Assembly (NCBI GenBank): GCA_004151065.3
Contig: NWUY0300050804.1
Span: forward strand, 7,075-22,330
Direction: 5' to 3'
Source of the DNA: Larix sibirica
Lineage: Eukaryota > Streptophyta > Pinopsida > Pinales > Pinaceae
DNA length: 15,256 nucleotides
A model generated the notes under the pieces. It made no database searches. It was given only the letters and a program-made list of their open reading frames with translations, and was not told the origin of the DNA. Shown here one piece after another: positions 1 through 10,223 of the stretch (positions are counted from its first letter, which is position 1; each line of letters opens with the position of its first letter). The position numbers were made by a program, and so were the translations under genes.

Positions 1-954
1 TTATTGCAGGTTCTTCACATTAATTGAGTTAAATTCCATGTTGGTGCATATAGTGCACTTGATTTTCTTGGCACACTAGTTGTTTTCTTCATTCTACTTC
101 AACTAGCTTTATCACTTTCAAGCACATAATAGTTAAGTTCACCCAGTTGGTAGCTTTCCTTGCCTTATGGAGTTATTTAGGGAATGCCCATGCATGGTGT
201 TTCTTCCCAAATTATCTCTAGCAAGATTTTGTATTTGCATTGCTTGACTGATATTTTTTCAATGAGAAAGTTGGTTAATTCAATAGAGCAATATCATTTC
301 ACAAATTTGGTGTTTCACTTCTTGATTCTATTTTTATTAATTAAAATGCAACTTCAAGGCCTCATACAACCTTGATAATGATTTCTAGGCATCATTAGCC
401 AATATAGAAACCATTAGATTGCTTATAAATATTATGTTTTGCACTCTTATACTTAATGGCATAGCTTTGGGTTCATTGTCCAAACATTTGTATGTTATGG
501 TTTCAATAATAATATACCTATGCAACTAGCATTAACATTCTTGTTTATTTATTAACCTAGAAATGTTTCACCATGGTATATTTGTTTCCATGTTGCATGT
601 ATTACTTAGATAGACTAGATCACCTAGGCCTAAGTGATGAACATAATCCTCCAGACAATTGTGCAGTGGATAGTCTGGGCCTCCCACCGGTTTTTCTGCT
701 TCTTCTTTGAGTCAACAAACTTTATTGAGATTTCTTCATTCAGGCTTGGATGTTAGGAGATATAGTTCTACTCCATAGTGGATCTAGGTGCTCCTGGATA
801 TTCTCCTCCTACACATCTTCGCCCCGTTGCGGAATTTTTGGCTTACAGTTGCGGTTGATGGTTCTCCATACTTTATCCCAACTTGCATTTTATGCTTTAT
901 TGTACTTTTCTTCATACTTCGTGTCTTTCATAGGAGACCATTTGGTACTCCCAC

Positions 955-1014
955 TTTGTCATGTCATCATTGTACTTAACATCCCCTTTGAACTATTTTT
1001 GTGGTCATTAGTTG
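955..1014. repeat. 60-bp segment similar to 2505-2564, ending at the N gap
   Basis: TTTGTCATGTCATCATTG at 955 matches TTTGTAATGACATCATTG at 2505 and continues for 60 bp with about 7 mismatches, ending just before the NN. The bases left of the gap therefore look like the beginning of the sequence that starts after the second N (2504). This fits two overlapping contig ends. Confidence 0.75.
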
Positions 1015-1644
1015 NNCAACAGTCCCTTTGACCTACTTTTGTGGTCATTAGTTGGACATTAATAAAATTATCTTATCTAGATATTTCAGGTATTGTATTT
1101 AGTTTATGGCGATTGTCACTAGGGATTCTTTATTGTTCTCATGCACAATCACTTGATATTTTTTTATGAGTATTAGGTCACAAGTTGAAAAAACTTACAC
1201 ATGTGAACATATACTCTTAGAGGATTATCGAGGTATTATCGTAATTGAACACTAAAATGCTAAGTGTATCATAGTATTGTCTTATCATTTATTGTATCTT
1301 CGGTTTCTCAAGGCGGTATAGAGTAAACCACCCAATTCATTCATTGTTTTTGGTTTTTGGTCGAAAATATTTTCCTTAGTCTATAAGTGAGATAATGAGG
1401 GTTTTTCAGAGAAATAAACTGCAAATCCTGCAAGGTGTGGATGACTTACCAAATTCTAGCCTTTAGGTAATATTTACCTTACAACTTCGAACTTAATTCT
1501 ACTATAAACAAATTTGCATGAAGTATTATTGAATTATTGGTTTCAATTTTCATTTTACAATTCTTAGTTTCATTTAAGAACGATATTTCGAATTATTCAA
1601 CCTAAACCAAGTTTTTTCTCTTTCTTCTTATCTTTTATTTTTAG

Positions 1645-1757
1645 GAGATTGGATTTGATGAGATTTGGAGTTTTAAACTGAGTTGGGGTTTGAAAGTAAA
1701 TCTCTTTCGAGCACAATGGCTAGTTCATTAAAAGTTTAGTTCCTTCACAGTCTTTAG
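1645..1757 (+). other. Leader-exon-like block in the left LTR (repeated at 3155-3267)
   Basis: A pyrimidine-rich run ending TTATTTTTAG precedes 113 nt of more mixed composition (GGAGATTGGATTTG...), which ends CTTTAG before GTAAGATTT, a good 5' splice consensus. With the coding-like block at 2017 it would make a spliced 5' leader. The right LTR lacks this part because of its deletion, so there is no second copy to compare. Confidence 0.28.
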
Positions 1758-2016
1758 GTAAGATTTCGTTTCTATTTCAAAACTACTTTTACTATTCAAA
1801 ATCCTTGGTTGAGAGGTAGTATGAGAATTCTTAGATGCATTTGTTTAGTTATTCATAAATTCTTTAAATACAATTTGGGGTTTTTTGTGGTAACAAATTA
1901 ATACTTTACCATACTAGGGCTTCACTTTCTAATTATAAATGCCCTTCCAACACTAAATATTACAAAGGTTTCTACTTCTAGTTTCCATTAATAATTAACA
2001 AAGGTTGAATATTATT

Positions 2017-2231
2017 ATGGCCATACCTCGACAAAGATCTTTGCAAAGCGATGAACAAAATTATAGTTTGATTCACAACTATGAACTTAATTTCGGCTCC
2101 CAAGGTAATAACAATTTCATAATTTAACTTTCATTTATCAATATTTAATGATTGAATCCTTAGGTGATGCTTGTGATTGGCCTCATCGATTTACCGAGAT
2201 AAAGAATAACAAAAATTCAGGGCTTGCGTAA
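2017..2231 (+). other. Exon/intron-like coding blocks in the left LTR (copy 1; repeated at 3527-3741)
   Basis: An ATG at 2017 opens 29 codons (MAIPRQRSLQSDEQNYSLIH, then NYELNFGSQ) to a GT at 2105. A 59-nt AT-rich intron-like stretch ends in TAG at 2163. In frame after joining, the next block reads GDACDWPHRFTEIKNNKNSG to a TAA at 2229. A GT just before that stop (2227) offers a further 5' site, and a third block would be VNLQLLQDLSVYHPM (from about 2287), followed by another GT at 2335. This strand is opposite to the retroelement genes. I do not recognise the protein. It may be captured host exons or chance in LTR sequence. Confidence 0.4.
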
Positions 2232-2526
2232 TTAAATTCTACATTTTAAATCTCTTTACATAATTAATTTTATTATTTATACCGTATGGTAAACCTTCAA
2301 TTATTACAAGATTTGAGTGTATACCATCCAATGGTATGCCTTTTTTCTTGGTTTATGGGGTCACCCGAGGTTGACCCTAGCAACCTTCATCATTTTATAA
2401 TAATTTTTTTTTCAGCAAAAAAAAAACATACTATTGTTATTCGGTTGAATCAAATAGTACAAAAATAGGTCTGAATTTATCACAAAATCCAAAATTCTAC
2501 AATNTTTGTAATGACATCATTGTACT

Positions 2527-4013
2527 CAACAGTCCCTTTGACCTACTTTTGTGGTCATTAGTTGGACATTAATAAAATTATCTTATCTATATATTTCAGG
2601 TATTGTATTTAGTTTATGGCGATTGTCACTAGGGATTCTTTATTGTTCTCATGCACAATCACTTGATATTTTTTTATGAGTATTAGGTCACAAGTTGAAA
2701 AAACTTACACATGTGAACATATACTCTTAGAGGATTATCGAGGTATTATCGTAATTGAACACTAAAATGCTAAGTGTATCATAGTATTGTCTTATCATTT
2801 ATTGTATCTTCGGTTTCTCAAGGCGGTATAGAGTAAACCACCCAATTCATTCATTGTTTTTGGTTTTTGGTCGAAAATATTTTCCTTAGTCTATAAGTGA
2901 GATAATGAGGGTTTTTCAGAGAAATAAACTGCAAATCCTGCAAGGTGTGGATGACTTACCAAATTCTAGCCTTTAGGTAATATTTACCTTACAACTTCGA
3001 ACTTAATTCTACTATAAACAAATTTGCATGAAGTATTATTGAATTATTGGTTTCAATTTTCATTTTACAATTCTTAGTTTCATTTAAGAACGATATTTCG
3101 AATTATTCAACCTAAACCAAGTTTTTTCTCTTTCTTCTTATCTTTTATTTTTAGGAGATTGGATTTGATGAGATTTGGAGTTTTAAACTGAGTTGGGGTT
3201 TGAAAGTAAATCTCTTTCGAGCACAATGGCTAGTTCATTAAAAGTTTAGTTCCTTCACAGTCTTTAGGTAAGATTTCGTTTCTATTTCAAAACTACTTTT
3301 ACTATTCAAAATCCTTGGTTGAGAGGTAGTATGAGAATTCTTAGATGCATTTGTTTAGTTATTCATAAATTCTTTAAATACAATTTGGGGTTTTTTGTGG
3401 TAACAAATTAATACTTTACCATACTAGGGCTTCACTTTCTAATTATAAATGCCCTTCCAACACTAAATATTACAAAGGTTTCTACTTCTAGTTTCCATTA
3501 ATAATTAACAAAGGTTGAATATTATTATGGCCATACCTCGACAAAGATCTTTGCAAAGCGATGAACAAAATTATAGTTTGATTCACAACTATGAACTTAA
3601 TTTCGGCTCCCAAGGTAATAACAATTTCATAATTTAACTTTCATTTATCAATATTTAATGATTGAATCCTTAGGTGATGCTTGTGATTGGCCTCATCGAT
3701 TTACCGAGATAAAGAATAACAAAAATTCAGGGCTTGCGTAATTAAATTCTACATTTTAAATCTCTTTACATAATTAATTTTATTATTTATACCGTATGGT
3801 AAACCTTCAATTATTACAAGATTTGAGTGTATACCATCCAATGGTATGCCTTTTTTCTTGGTTTATGGGGTCACCCGAGGTTGACCCTAGCAACCTTCAT
3901 CATTTTATAATAATTTTTTTTTCAGCAAAAAAAAAACATACTATTGTTATTCGGTTGAATCAAATAGTACAAAAATAGGTCTGAATTTATCACAAAATCC
4001 AAAATTCTACAAT
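2527..4013. repeat. 1487-bp duplicated segment, second copy
   Basis: This is the partner of 1017-2503. Unlike the first copy it continues without a break into downstream LTR sequence (4014 on) that is collinear with the right LTR. It is therefore the copy more likely to be in its true place. Confidence 0.92.
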
Positions 4014-5785
4014 AATAATTATTGTAGTAAGTTTTAATGTTCAACATAGCTCAATTTTTTTCTAACTTTTAGTCTTATAGATATGCTTAGGGAATACATT
4101 TCCCTGGTGAGAGGGAGATATTCATTCTCTCATTTTTCGGTCTATATATTTGTTTGGATACCTTAACATGTAATATTATTTTTGTTTATATACAGAATTG
4201 TGTTTATGAATTAAGAAATGTAAAGTTATTCCTTTGTGAATTGTAAAGATACTTCTAGCTATTCTAATGACAATATGGAGTAATCCGTTTTACCAATGAT
4301 TATAGTTTTTTCCTTATGCATAAAAATAATCTATATTCTTTAGCCTATATTTAATAGTGAATTTTTTTTTTTTTCATTTTTGCTCCTCTTATAGAATTAG
4401 TTCTATATGGATTAGTTACATTAAAAACACAACTATACTACTATTTTGTTTACACTGTTTATTTAATTTAAAATAATTCTTATATTTAGAAAGATAAGAA
4501 TATGTTTAAAATATCTATAGATTATTTTTTCTCTTCATATACTTGATAACACAAATATACAGAGATCATAGTAACCATGTATTTTTTATATTTTCTTTTC
4601 TTGTATTTACTGACATAAATAAAAGAGATTAGATAATAAGAACAAAGAATAATTCTCATAAGAAGATTGAATTTTCTATATTGTTCTTTATTCCTACACT
4701 TAATATCCTCTAATTGTATAAACTAACATACAGAATAATATTTTTCAATTAAACAAAAATACATAAAACAATAAAGGTTAAAATAAATTATCTATAAATC
4801 CCTCAAGAAACTGAAATGGGTTAGTCCACATACCATCCAACTATAGGCATACTACAGGAAACCTTCAGTTCTCTACCTTAGAATCCACGCCCAATCTGGT
4901 CCATGATACCACTGGAAAGTAATCTCGGATTTAAGAAGTGTATAGTTTGTACCTTTATAGTTTCCTCCGGCTAGAAGTTACTCACACTTCCTTCCCACCT
5001 AACACATTTAAGTTCTCTTCAAGGTGTGCATAGAGATTTTTTCCATTCCGTCCAAGTATTTTAAGGAACTTTAACTAGTTCTAATGACTGAGATTAACCA
5101 AACACTCCCAATACCTAGCTCATACAACACTACAAGGTGCACTCTAGTATGATCCTAGAGAGTAAAGATCCAGTCTAATTGATCATTTAACTAGACTAGT
5201 AGTTATCTTCCTTGCTACTAAAACACATGACTTTTCCTTGTGTTCTTTTTTTTTATCTCACTAGGGTTCTAGAACCTTGTGTTTTACCTTGATCTTCCCA
5301 CTTCAAGTTTCCCTTCTCTTTATTTCCTCTCTTAACTACTTCCTCCTTCCAATTAACTCCCTATTCGATTTCCCCTTTTCTTTACATAGAATAGCCCCCC
5401 CTTGAAATCCTCCTCCATTTAAGAAAAACGAATGACACATTTCCCGAAATTCTTGGAATCTTGGCTATATCTTAGGAAATCTATTTCGAACACCTTTACG
5501 ATGAGGAAATAAAGGTAACTAGTTAATACTTCATCCACCTAGGTCAAGTTTGCAATATTGTGGTATCATGACACTTCTTTTTGTGGAACCCCGCCTAGTC
5601 AACTCTTGGAATTTTGATTTTATTTATTTACATAATTTAGAACTGTTATTTACATAATCATCATTAAAAAAAATGTCTTATGGTTAATCATAACCATGTC
5701 ATGAAGTTAATATTTCATCATAAATAAAATCCTAATAATTAATTAACAAACCGACATTCTAAGGGTAATATACTAGGGTATTACA

Positions 5786-5798
5786 TTCCCTCCCCCTT
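5786..5798 (-). other. Polypurine tract
   Basis: The minus strand reads AAGGGGGAGGGAA and is followed at once by the LTR start TGTAATACCC. A purine run directly upstream of the 3' LTR is the plus-strand primer site of LTR retrotransposons. It sets the inner edge of the left LTR at 5785. Confidence 0.87.
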
Positions 5799-5848
5799 AA
5801 AATAACAACGTCCTCATTGTTCTCCTTTTCAACAGCTTTTATGTTTGG

Positions 5849-6113
5849 AATAAAAATGGATATGCTTCCTCATAGTATTTCCATTCCTCATGTAGCCTCT
5901 TTAGGCATAAAATGTTTCCATTGCACCTTTACCTCAGTGATATCTCGATTCTAAAGAAATATTTCTTTCTTGTCTATTATGCACAAGGGTTTTGGATGAA
6001 ACTCTCACTCTAGTTCCACTTGTATCACAATCCAATCAATTATATGGTTAGGGTCATGAACATATTTCTTCAATAAGGAAACATAAAAAACATTGTGGAC
6101 TTTGGTTTAGTTG
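5849..6113 (-). pseudogene. Integrase C-terminus with chromodomain, degenerate
   Basis: One frame on the minus strand reads KVHNVFYVSLLKKYVHDPNH, then HIIDWIVIQVELE, a stop, EFHPKPLCIIDKKEIFL, a stop, NRDITEVKVQWKHFMPKEAT, then a stop where Trp of the EATWE motif would be (TGA for TGG). After a one-base slip, AYPFLF ends near 5849. The VKVQWKHF...EAT...YPFLF pattern is the chromodomain-like end found in chromoviruses, which is thought to steer integration by binding histone marks. The polypurine tract follows about 50 bp later. Confidence 0.82.
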
Positions 6114-7101
6114 GCAAAGCAAGTTAACAGGGCATTGATCCAATTCTGGCTAATAACTCAAAGGGTACACAATATATAGGAGAAAGTTTAGCGTATTTCC
6201 CTATATTTAGTGATCTCATTTTCAATTTCACTTTTAAGTACACATGTTCCCCAACCTGAAACACTTTATGTAATCTTTTCAAATATGCATAATTTGTTTT
6301 CATGTCTTGAGATATTTCAAATTATGTTTAGCTTTCTTCATTTGTGTTCCATTTCTTTGAGCATGCTTGGTCATGTCTACATTATTGTTCCAGCTAATAA
6401 GAGTGCTACACTTTCCACCATAAAGTAATTAAAAAGGACTTATTTTCAGTGATGTTTGATACCCATTGTTATAAGTAAATTCTGCAAGATGCAAGCACTC
6501 ATCCCACTTGGATGGTTTGTCCATCACATACATGTGAAGCATGTCTTCTAAAATCTAATTAGTTTTTTCAATTTTCCTATTGGTTTGAGGGCGATAACTA
6601 GTATTAAAGTTTAATTTGGTACCCAATCCCTCAAATAATCCTTTCCATAAATTAGAAGTGAATTTAGCACCATAGATATGATGGTAGTGGGAATTCCATG
6701 AAGTCAGAAAATTTCTTTCATAAAATTTCTATAGTATGCACTACTTTATAAGTAGAATTTATAGGGACCAAATGAGCAACTTTATTTAACTTATCCACTA
6801 CAACCATAATGACAAAATTTTGTTTTGTTTTTTTAGGTAATCCTTTAATAAAATCCATGGAAAATACATCCCATTTCCATTCTAGTAATGCCAAGGGTCG
6901 TAACAAACCAGCTGGATGTTGGTGTTTTTCTTTTACCTGCTGACACTTGATACATCTTGCAATAAATTGTGCTACATCATTTTTCATCCCCAACCAAAAA
7001 TATTCCTTCTTTATGGAAGTAATCATCTTCAGGTAGCTTGGATGGTCTAAATAAAGTTGTTTATACATTTATTTCATAACAAGAGTTCTTAAATCACTAG
7101 A
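6114..7101 (-). pseudogene. Integrase (zinc-binding domain, catalytic core, start of C-terminal domain), broken
   Basis: The open piece 6718-7068 (116 residues) has HPSYLKM, KKEYFWLGMKNDV, the CxxC pair C39/C42, HPAGLLRPL and MDFIKGLP with the first catalytic Asp at D72, then IMVVVDKLNKVAHLVP. The first His of the HHCC zinc site appears to be Tyr. Downstream, in changing frames, lie MKEIF, LHGIPTTIIS, LGTKLNFNTSYRPQTN, KIEKTN with the catalytic Glu (6567-6569), ILEDMLH, KWDECLHLAEFTYNNGY and LLYGGKCSTLISWNN. The usual second Asp (SDRD motif) is replaced by a sequence reading S-M with a frame change, so the catalytic triad is incomplete. Further on come HVYLKVKLKM and KLSPIYCVPF. The enzyme would insert element cDNA. 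Confidence 0.9.
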
Positions 7102-7309
7102 GTTAGGATGTATAGTCTATTTTTATAGAACAATAACCCATTTTCAGTCATATTATATCCTGCAAATTTTGGTTCAGATATTTGTTGTTGTAATCCATTC
7201 CTTATTTGAAGAAATTTCTCATCGTTATTCAAAACTTTGCTTATTTAAAATTGCAAATAAGACTTATAGGTGTTGATAGATTCTTAATGAATCATCTATA
7301 TGCTCCTAT

Positions 7310-7750
7310 TGAGAGGACATGACACTTCATGTTACTTTCTTTAATATGTTTAATATCGAAATCAAACTTAGACAAAAAGGCTAACCATCTAGCTTGTCTA
7401 GAATTTAATTAAGGCTAGTCAAATAGATATTTTAACCTAATATGGTCCATCATTAGTATAAATATTCTCCCTATTAGATAATGGTGCCACATTTTCAATG
7501 CATGAATTTTTCCAGCTAGTTCTAAATCATGAGTTGCATCATTTCTTTCATATTCTTTCAATTTTAGAGACTAATAGCATCCTACATGATTATCTTATAG
7601 AAGTACTCCCCCTAATCATTCTTTTCATGCATCAATGAAAACTATGAAGTATTTATAGGGGTCTACAATATTCAATATATGTGTGGTAGTAAGAAGATGC
7701 TTAAGTCATTGAAAACTTCTTTCACATTTTTCTGGCTAGCTAAATTTTGC
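7310..7750 (-). pseudogene. RNase H domain, degenerate
   Basis: No long open frame remains, but family motifs follow in order in one main frame: FIVFIDA with a likely catalytic Asp (7631-7633) followed by a stop where Ser or Cys is usual, LKLKEYERNDATHDLELAG, IHALKMWHHYLIGR, ILMMDHIRLKYLF (near 7440-7480), then LNSRQARWLAFLSKFDFDI and KHIKES (near 7336-7355). These are the strand and helix landmarks of the Ty3/Gypsy RNase H. The domain would remove RNA from the RNA/DNA hybrid. At least five stops are present. The stretch 7102-7309 between RNase H and integrase shows no clear motif and is read as the degraded linker. Confidence 0.85.
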
Positions 7751-8604
7751 TCATTTCTTCTGCAAAGAGGTTATAGGATATGCTAAATTAGAAAATACTT
7801 CTACAAATATTCTATAGTAACCAACAATCCCTATGGAATATCTTATATAAACTACATTTTTGGGAGTAGGCCAATCCATAATATCTCTCATATTATCAGG
7901 ATCCACTGCTATCCCTTCTTCTGTAATGTTATGCCCCAAGTACTGAATATGTTTCTGGTAAAAATCACATTTACTGAACTTAGCATAAAGTTGATGTTCT
8001 CTTAATATCTATAAGACTATTCGAATATTAACTTCATGCTCTTATTCTTTTTTGTAATATATAGGTATATCATCAATAAAAAACAATAATAAACTTATCC
8101 AAATAATCTCATAATATACCATTCATAAGACACATAAAGGTAGTTGGTGCATTAGTAAGACCAAAGGGCATAACCATAAATTCATAATGGCCATATATTT
8201 TCTCAAAGGTTGTCTTATGCATGTATTCATCTTTAATACTTACTTGATGATATCCTAATCTTAAGTCAATCTTAGAAAAAAAAATTTCCCCTCTTACTTG
8301 GTCAAACAAATCACCTATTATAGGCAAATGATATTTATTATTTATTGTTACCTTGTTTATTTGTCTATAGTCTATACATAATCTCATGGTTCCATCCTTC
8401 CTTTTCACAAAAAGGAATAGTACTTCTCATGGAGAAACATTGGGTTTGATGTATTTATTTTTCAATAGTTTTTGTAGATACATTTTTAGCTCCATCAATT
8501 ATGGGGTACTCATTCTATAGGGATCTTTAGAAATAGGTGTTTCTCATGGCATGAATTTTATTGTAAAACCAGTGTCTCTCTTAGGAGGTAAAACCAATAT
8601 TTCA
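7751..8604 (-). pseudogene. Reverse transcriptase, broken by stops and a frameshift at the catalytic motif
   Basis: Past the nested insertion the minus strand resumes with LVLPPKRDTGFTIKF and then PYRMSTP, the usual lead-in. The best open piece is 8109-8408 (99 residues): [32 protein letters not shown] with the first catalytic Asp at D48 (8265-8267), and [16 protein letters not shown]. The YIDD-box equivalent reads FIDD (about 8069-8080), but a run of T bases just before it shifts the frame by one. A second open piece (7751-7939) gives GHNITEEGIAVDP, DWPTPKNV and GIVGYYRIFVEVFSN, the thumb and connection region. Stops occur in the lead-in and after the LMNGIL motif. The original role was copying element RNA to DNA. 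Confidence 0.92.
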
Positions 8605-9055
8605 TGTTAGAGCAGGAAATAAACAATATATGAGAACAGATATTTCCAAACATCAATGCTGGTGTTAATAGACATCGTTACAACACTGAATCATGCTTCA
8701 TGAGATCATAATGATCCAATGACCCCACAATCCGATGATAATATGATCTAATAGACCATCTATAAATAGGTTTCAACCATAGGAAAAACCAACAACCACG
8801 AGACCACATTAGTTATAATTATCCATATAATGTCGATATGAAATCCAAAGTGGACATGATCAATGCATATTTTAGTCGATGGTTAGCTCCCTTGAATGGT
8901 CGACTCCCTTGATTTTACTAGGTAGTTTAGTCAGAGGTTGGTTCCCTTAAACGCATGACTCCCTTGTTCCAACAAGGTGAGGTTACCGAAGAACACATGG
9001 TTCCAACACCTCCTCGTAAATTCATCTTGGAGGAAAGAAAAAATTACATATAACA
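8605..9055 (-). repeat. 451-bp LTR of the nested element
   Basis: The segment starts TGTTAGAGCA and ends ACATATAACA, giving perfect 5-bp inverted ends (TGTTA/TAACA) in the usual TG...CA form. On the minus strand a run of nine G bases lies just upstream of its start, as expected for a 3' LTR. It contains two related units of about 52 bp (8871-8922 and 8926-8977). The five bases left of it (TTTCA, 8600-8604) would be one arm of a target-site duplication, but the other arm is not found. Confidence 0.7.
8871..8977. repeat. Two imperfect 52-bp units inside the nested LTR
   Basis: Both units begin TTTAGTC, share CCCTT and GACTCCCTTG cores, and end AAGG or AGG. They are 55 bp apart (8871-8922 and 8926-8977). 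Short tandem units in the U3 part of LTRs often act as enhancers; that role is inferred here, not shown. Confidence 0.6.
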
Positions 9056-9070
9056 TAACCCCCCCCCTTT
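9056..9070 (-). other. Polypurine tract of the nested element
   Basis: The minus strand reads AAAGGGGGGGGG, then TTA, then the LTR start TGTTATATG. The nine-G run sits three bases from the LTR edge. A similar shorter run (CCCCCCC on +, about 9455-9461) lies 400 bp further into the insert and could be a second central tract or chance. Confidence 0.6.
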
Positions 9071-9767
9071 ATTTGATTTGAATTGCAAACATTGATCAAC
9101 CCTAGTACAGTAACACTCCTGGAAGAATTATGAAACACTATCACCTCCATCATCAAACTCAATGCATTCATTGAACAAGTTGCCACCTTGTTGTTCAAAC
9201 AGTCCTAGTTGACCAACCAACTAAATAATAAGACAACACGATCCAGACAATCAATTGAGTAGCCAATAGTGCAACAAATAAAAAAAAAATTGTCTAGCAA
9301 TATAGTTTATGTACATAAAGTAATAACATTAGTACCCAATCAAATCTCCCAACAAATAAATCATATTGAACATAGTTCAGTCGGTCTCAACAAATTCTTG
9401 GTCGATTCAATCAACAAGACACTAGTCGGGTTTACACAACAAATAGATTCAATTCCCCCCCTTAAACACAACTAAGGTAATAATACAACAACAATAGTTC
9501 ATTTGGACATCCTAGTTGAAAAACATCCCAGTCAAAACATCAATCGATTGTCATCTTTGATCGATCCTTAGTCAACCATATCCAAGGCAATCAATCAACA
9601 AGAAATAGGAGCATTGCATTGTTGTATAGCTTAAGATACACATCTGTATGAATTCCTCAAGCAGTTGTTCAAATTATTCCATTACCATTCATCAATCCAA
9701 CCACAATCTATTTGAGTAGTTGGCACTGATCCACGGTTCTATCTTTCATGTCTTTTATGCAAAGTTC
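9071..9767. other. Nested element, no recognised coding content
   Basis: This stretch lies between the G-patch ORF and the purine tract. It is rich in CAA/ATC-type words on the + strand, with many short open frames on both strands but no motif I recognise. One + strand frame of 68 codons (9269-9475) is low-complexity and is not called. Confidence 0.5.
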
Positions 9768-10223
9768 TTAAAGCAGAGTTGCCATTTTCCAAGAATACGA
9801 GTTCCTGGGTAAATTTCTCAGATTGTTATGATGAGGATGACTATATGGATCATATTTATGTTTTGGATGAAGAAGGGATTCATAATTAGGTTTTGGTTCC
9901 ATTACAAGAGTAGAGAAATCTTGCATATCAACAAGAATGTCATCTGCAACAACATTCTCAAATTCTTGCAAGTAAGATACAACCAATTCATCATTTTTTT
10001 CATCACTATCAACAATAGGTTTCTCTTCTAGCACTTCAATTTGAATACCTCCAGCAACAATCAACACTGATCTAGTGTCAACAAAACAAGGTGCAAGTAG
10101 GGAGGCAACAACAACATCATAGCCAAGACTTTCTCTAGGTGACTTAATCTCAGGGGTAATAGGAACAACAATACCTCGTCCATTCTTCCCAAGGCCTCCT
10201 CTGGTACATGTCATCTTGCTCAA
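9768..10223 (-). pseudogene. ORF with a G-patch-like motif in the nested element
   Basis: The open stretch of 151 residues is counted from a TTG; the first true ATG is residue 4. In-frame upstream codons add KYGSRLL before that, and a stop lies just above. The first 36 residues with this extension read GSRLLSKM, TCTRGGLGKNGRGIVVPI and SLGYD. This matches the G-patch pattern (LLxKMG...GGLGKN.QGI..PI...GLGY), an RNA-associated domain that activates DEAH helicases. One base out of frame further up is SFEKHTKS, a motif that precedes the G-patch in TFIP11/NTR1-type splicing factors. The rest is acidic (VDSDEKNDELVVSYLQEFENV), then His/Pro-rich (HPKHKYDPYSHPHHN), and not recognised. G-patches also occur after the protease in some plant Gypsy lineages, so this may be element-encoded rather than a captured host gene. 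Confidence 0.6.

Larger units (their letters stand above)
1017..2503. repeat. 1487-bp duplicated segment, first copy (bounded by N bases)
   Basis: This segment matches 2527-4013 at a constant offset of 1510. I found one difference (G at 1080, T at 2590) when comparing line by line. It is preceded by NN (1015-1016) and followed by N (2504). The matching ends fall exactly at these Ns, which is what a redundant contig placed beside its own copy would look like. Confidence 0.92.
1..5785 (-). repeat. Left LTR (3' LTR of the element), outer end not found
   Basis: The inner end is sharp. On the minus strand the LTR begins TGTAATACCCTAG at 5785, directly after a polypurine tract. Blocks at 341-459, 1771-2503 (again 3281-4013) and 4014-5310 run in the same order as right-LTR blocks at 12906-13019, from 13047 on, and up to about 15190. 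The outer end should match the start of the right LTR (TGTCACATGCC), but I find no such sequence in 1-290, so the LTR probably starts before the window or that part has diverged. Without the 1510-bp duplicated stretch the LTR is about 4.3 kb. No gene is recognised in it apart from the exon-like blocks listed separately. The stretches 1-954 and 4014-5785 hold only AT-rich LTR sequence. Confidence 0.82.

Noticed and set aside
750-1031. Overlapping open frames of 93 and 63 codons on the + strand
   Set aside because: They are hydrophobic and Phe/Leu-rich with no known motif, and the longer one runs through the NN gap. They lie inside LTR sequence that has no counterpart in the other LTR.
2286-2468. 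60-codon + strand frame, identical at 3796-3978
   Set aside because: The identity comes from the 1487-bp duplication, not from selection. Only its first 16 codons match the possible third exon-like block; the rest reads through a likely splice site into low-complexity sequence.
6210-6428. 72-codon + strand open frame
   Set aside because: It is antisense to the integrase C-terminal part, where the minus strand shows clear family motifs.
8605-9055. Reading the nested LTR as a 5' LTR in + orientation, supported by CTATAAATAGG at about 8761
   Set aside because: The sequence after its right end is a C run, not complementary to any tRNA end. On the minus strand it is a purine tract, which fits a minus-oriented 3' LTR better. 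The TATA-like word may be chance.
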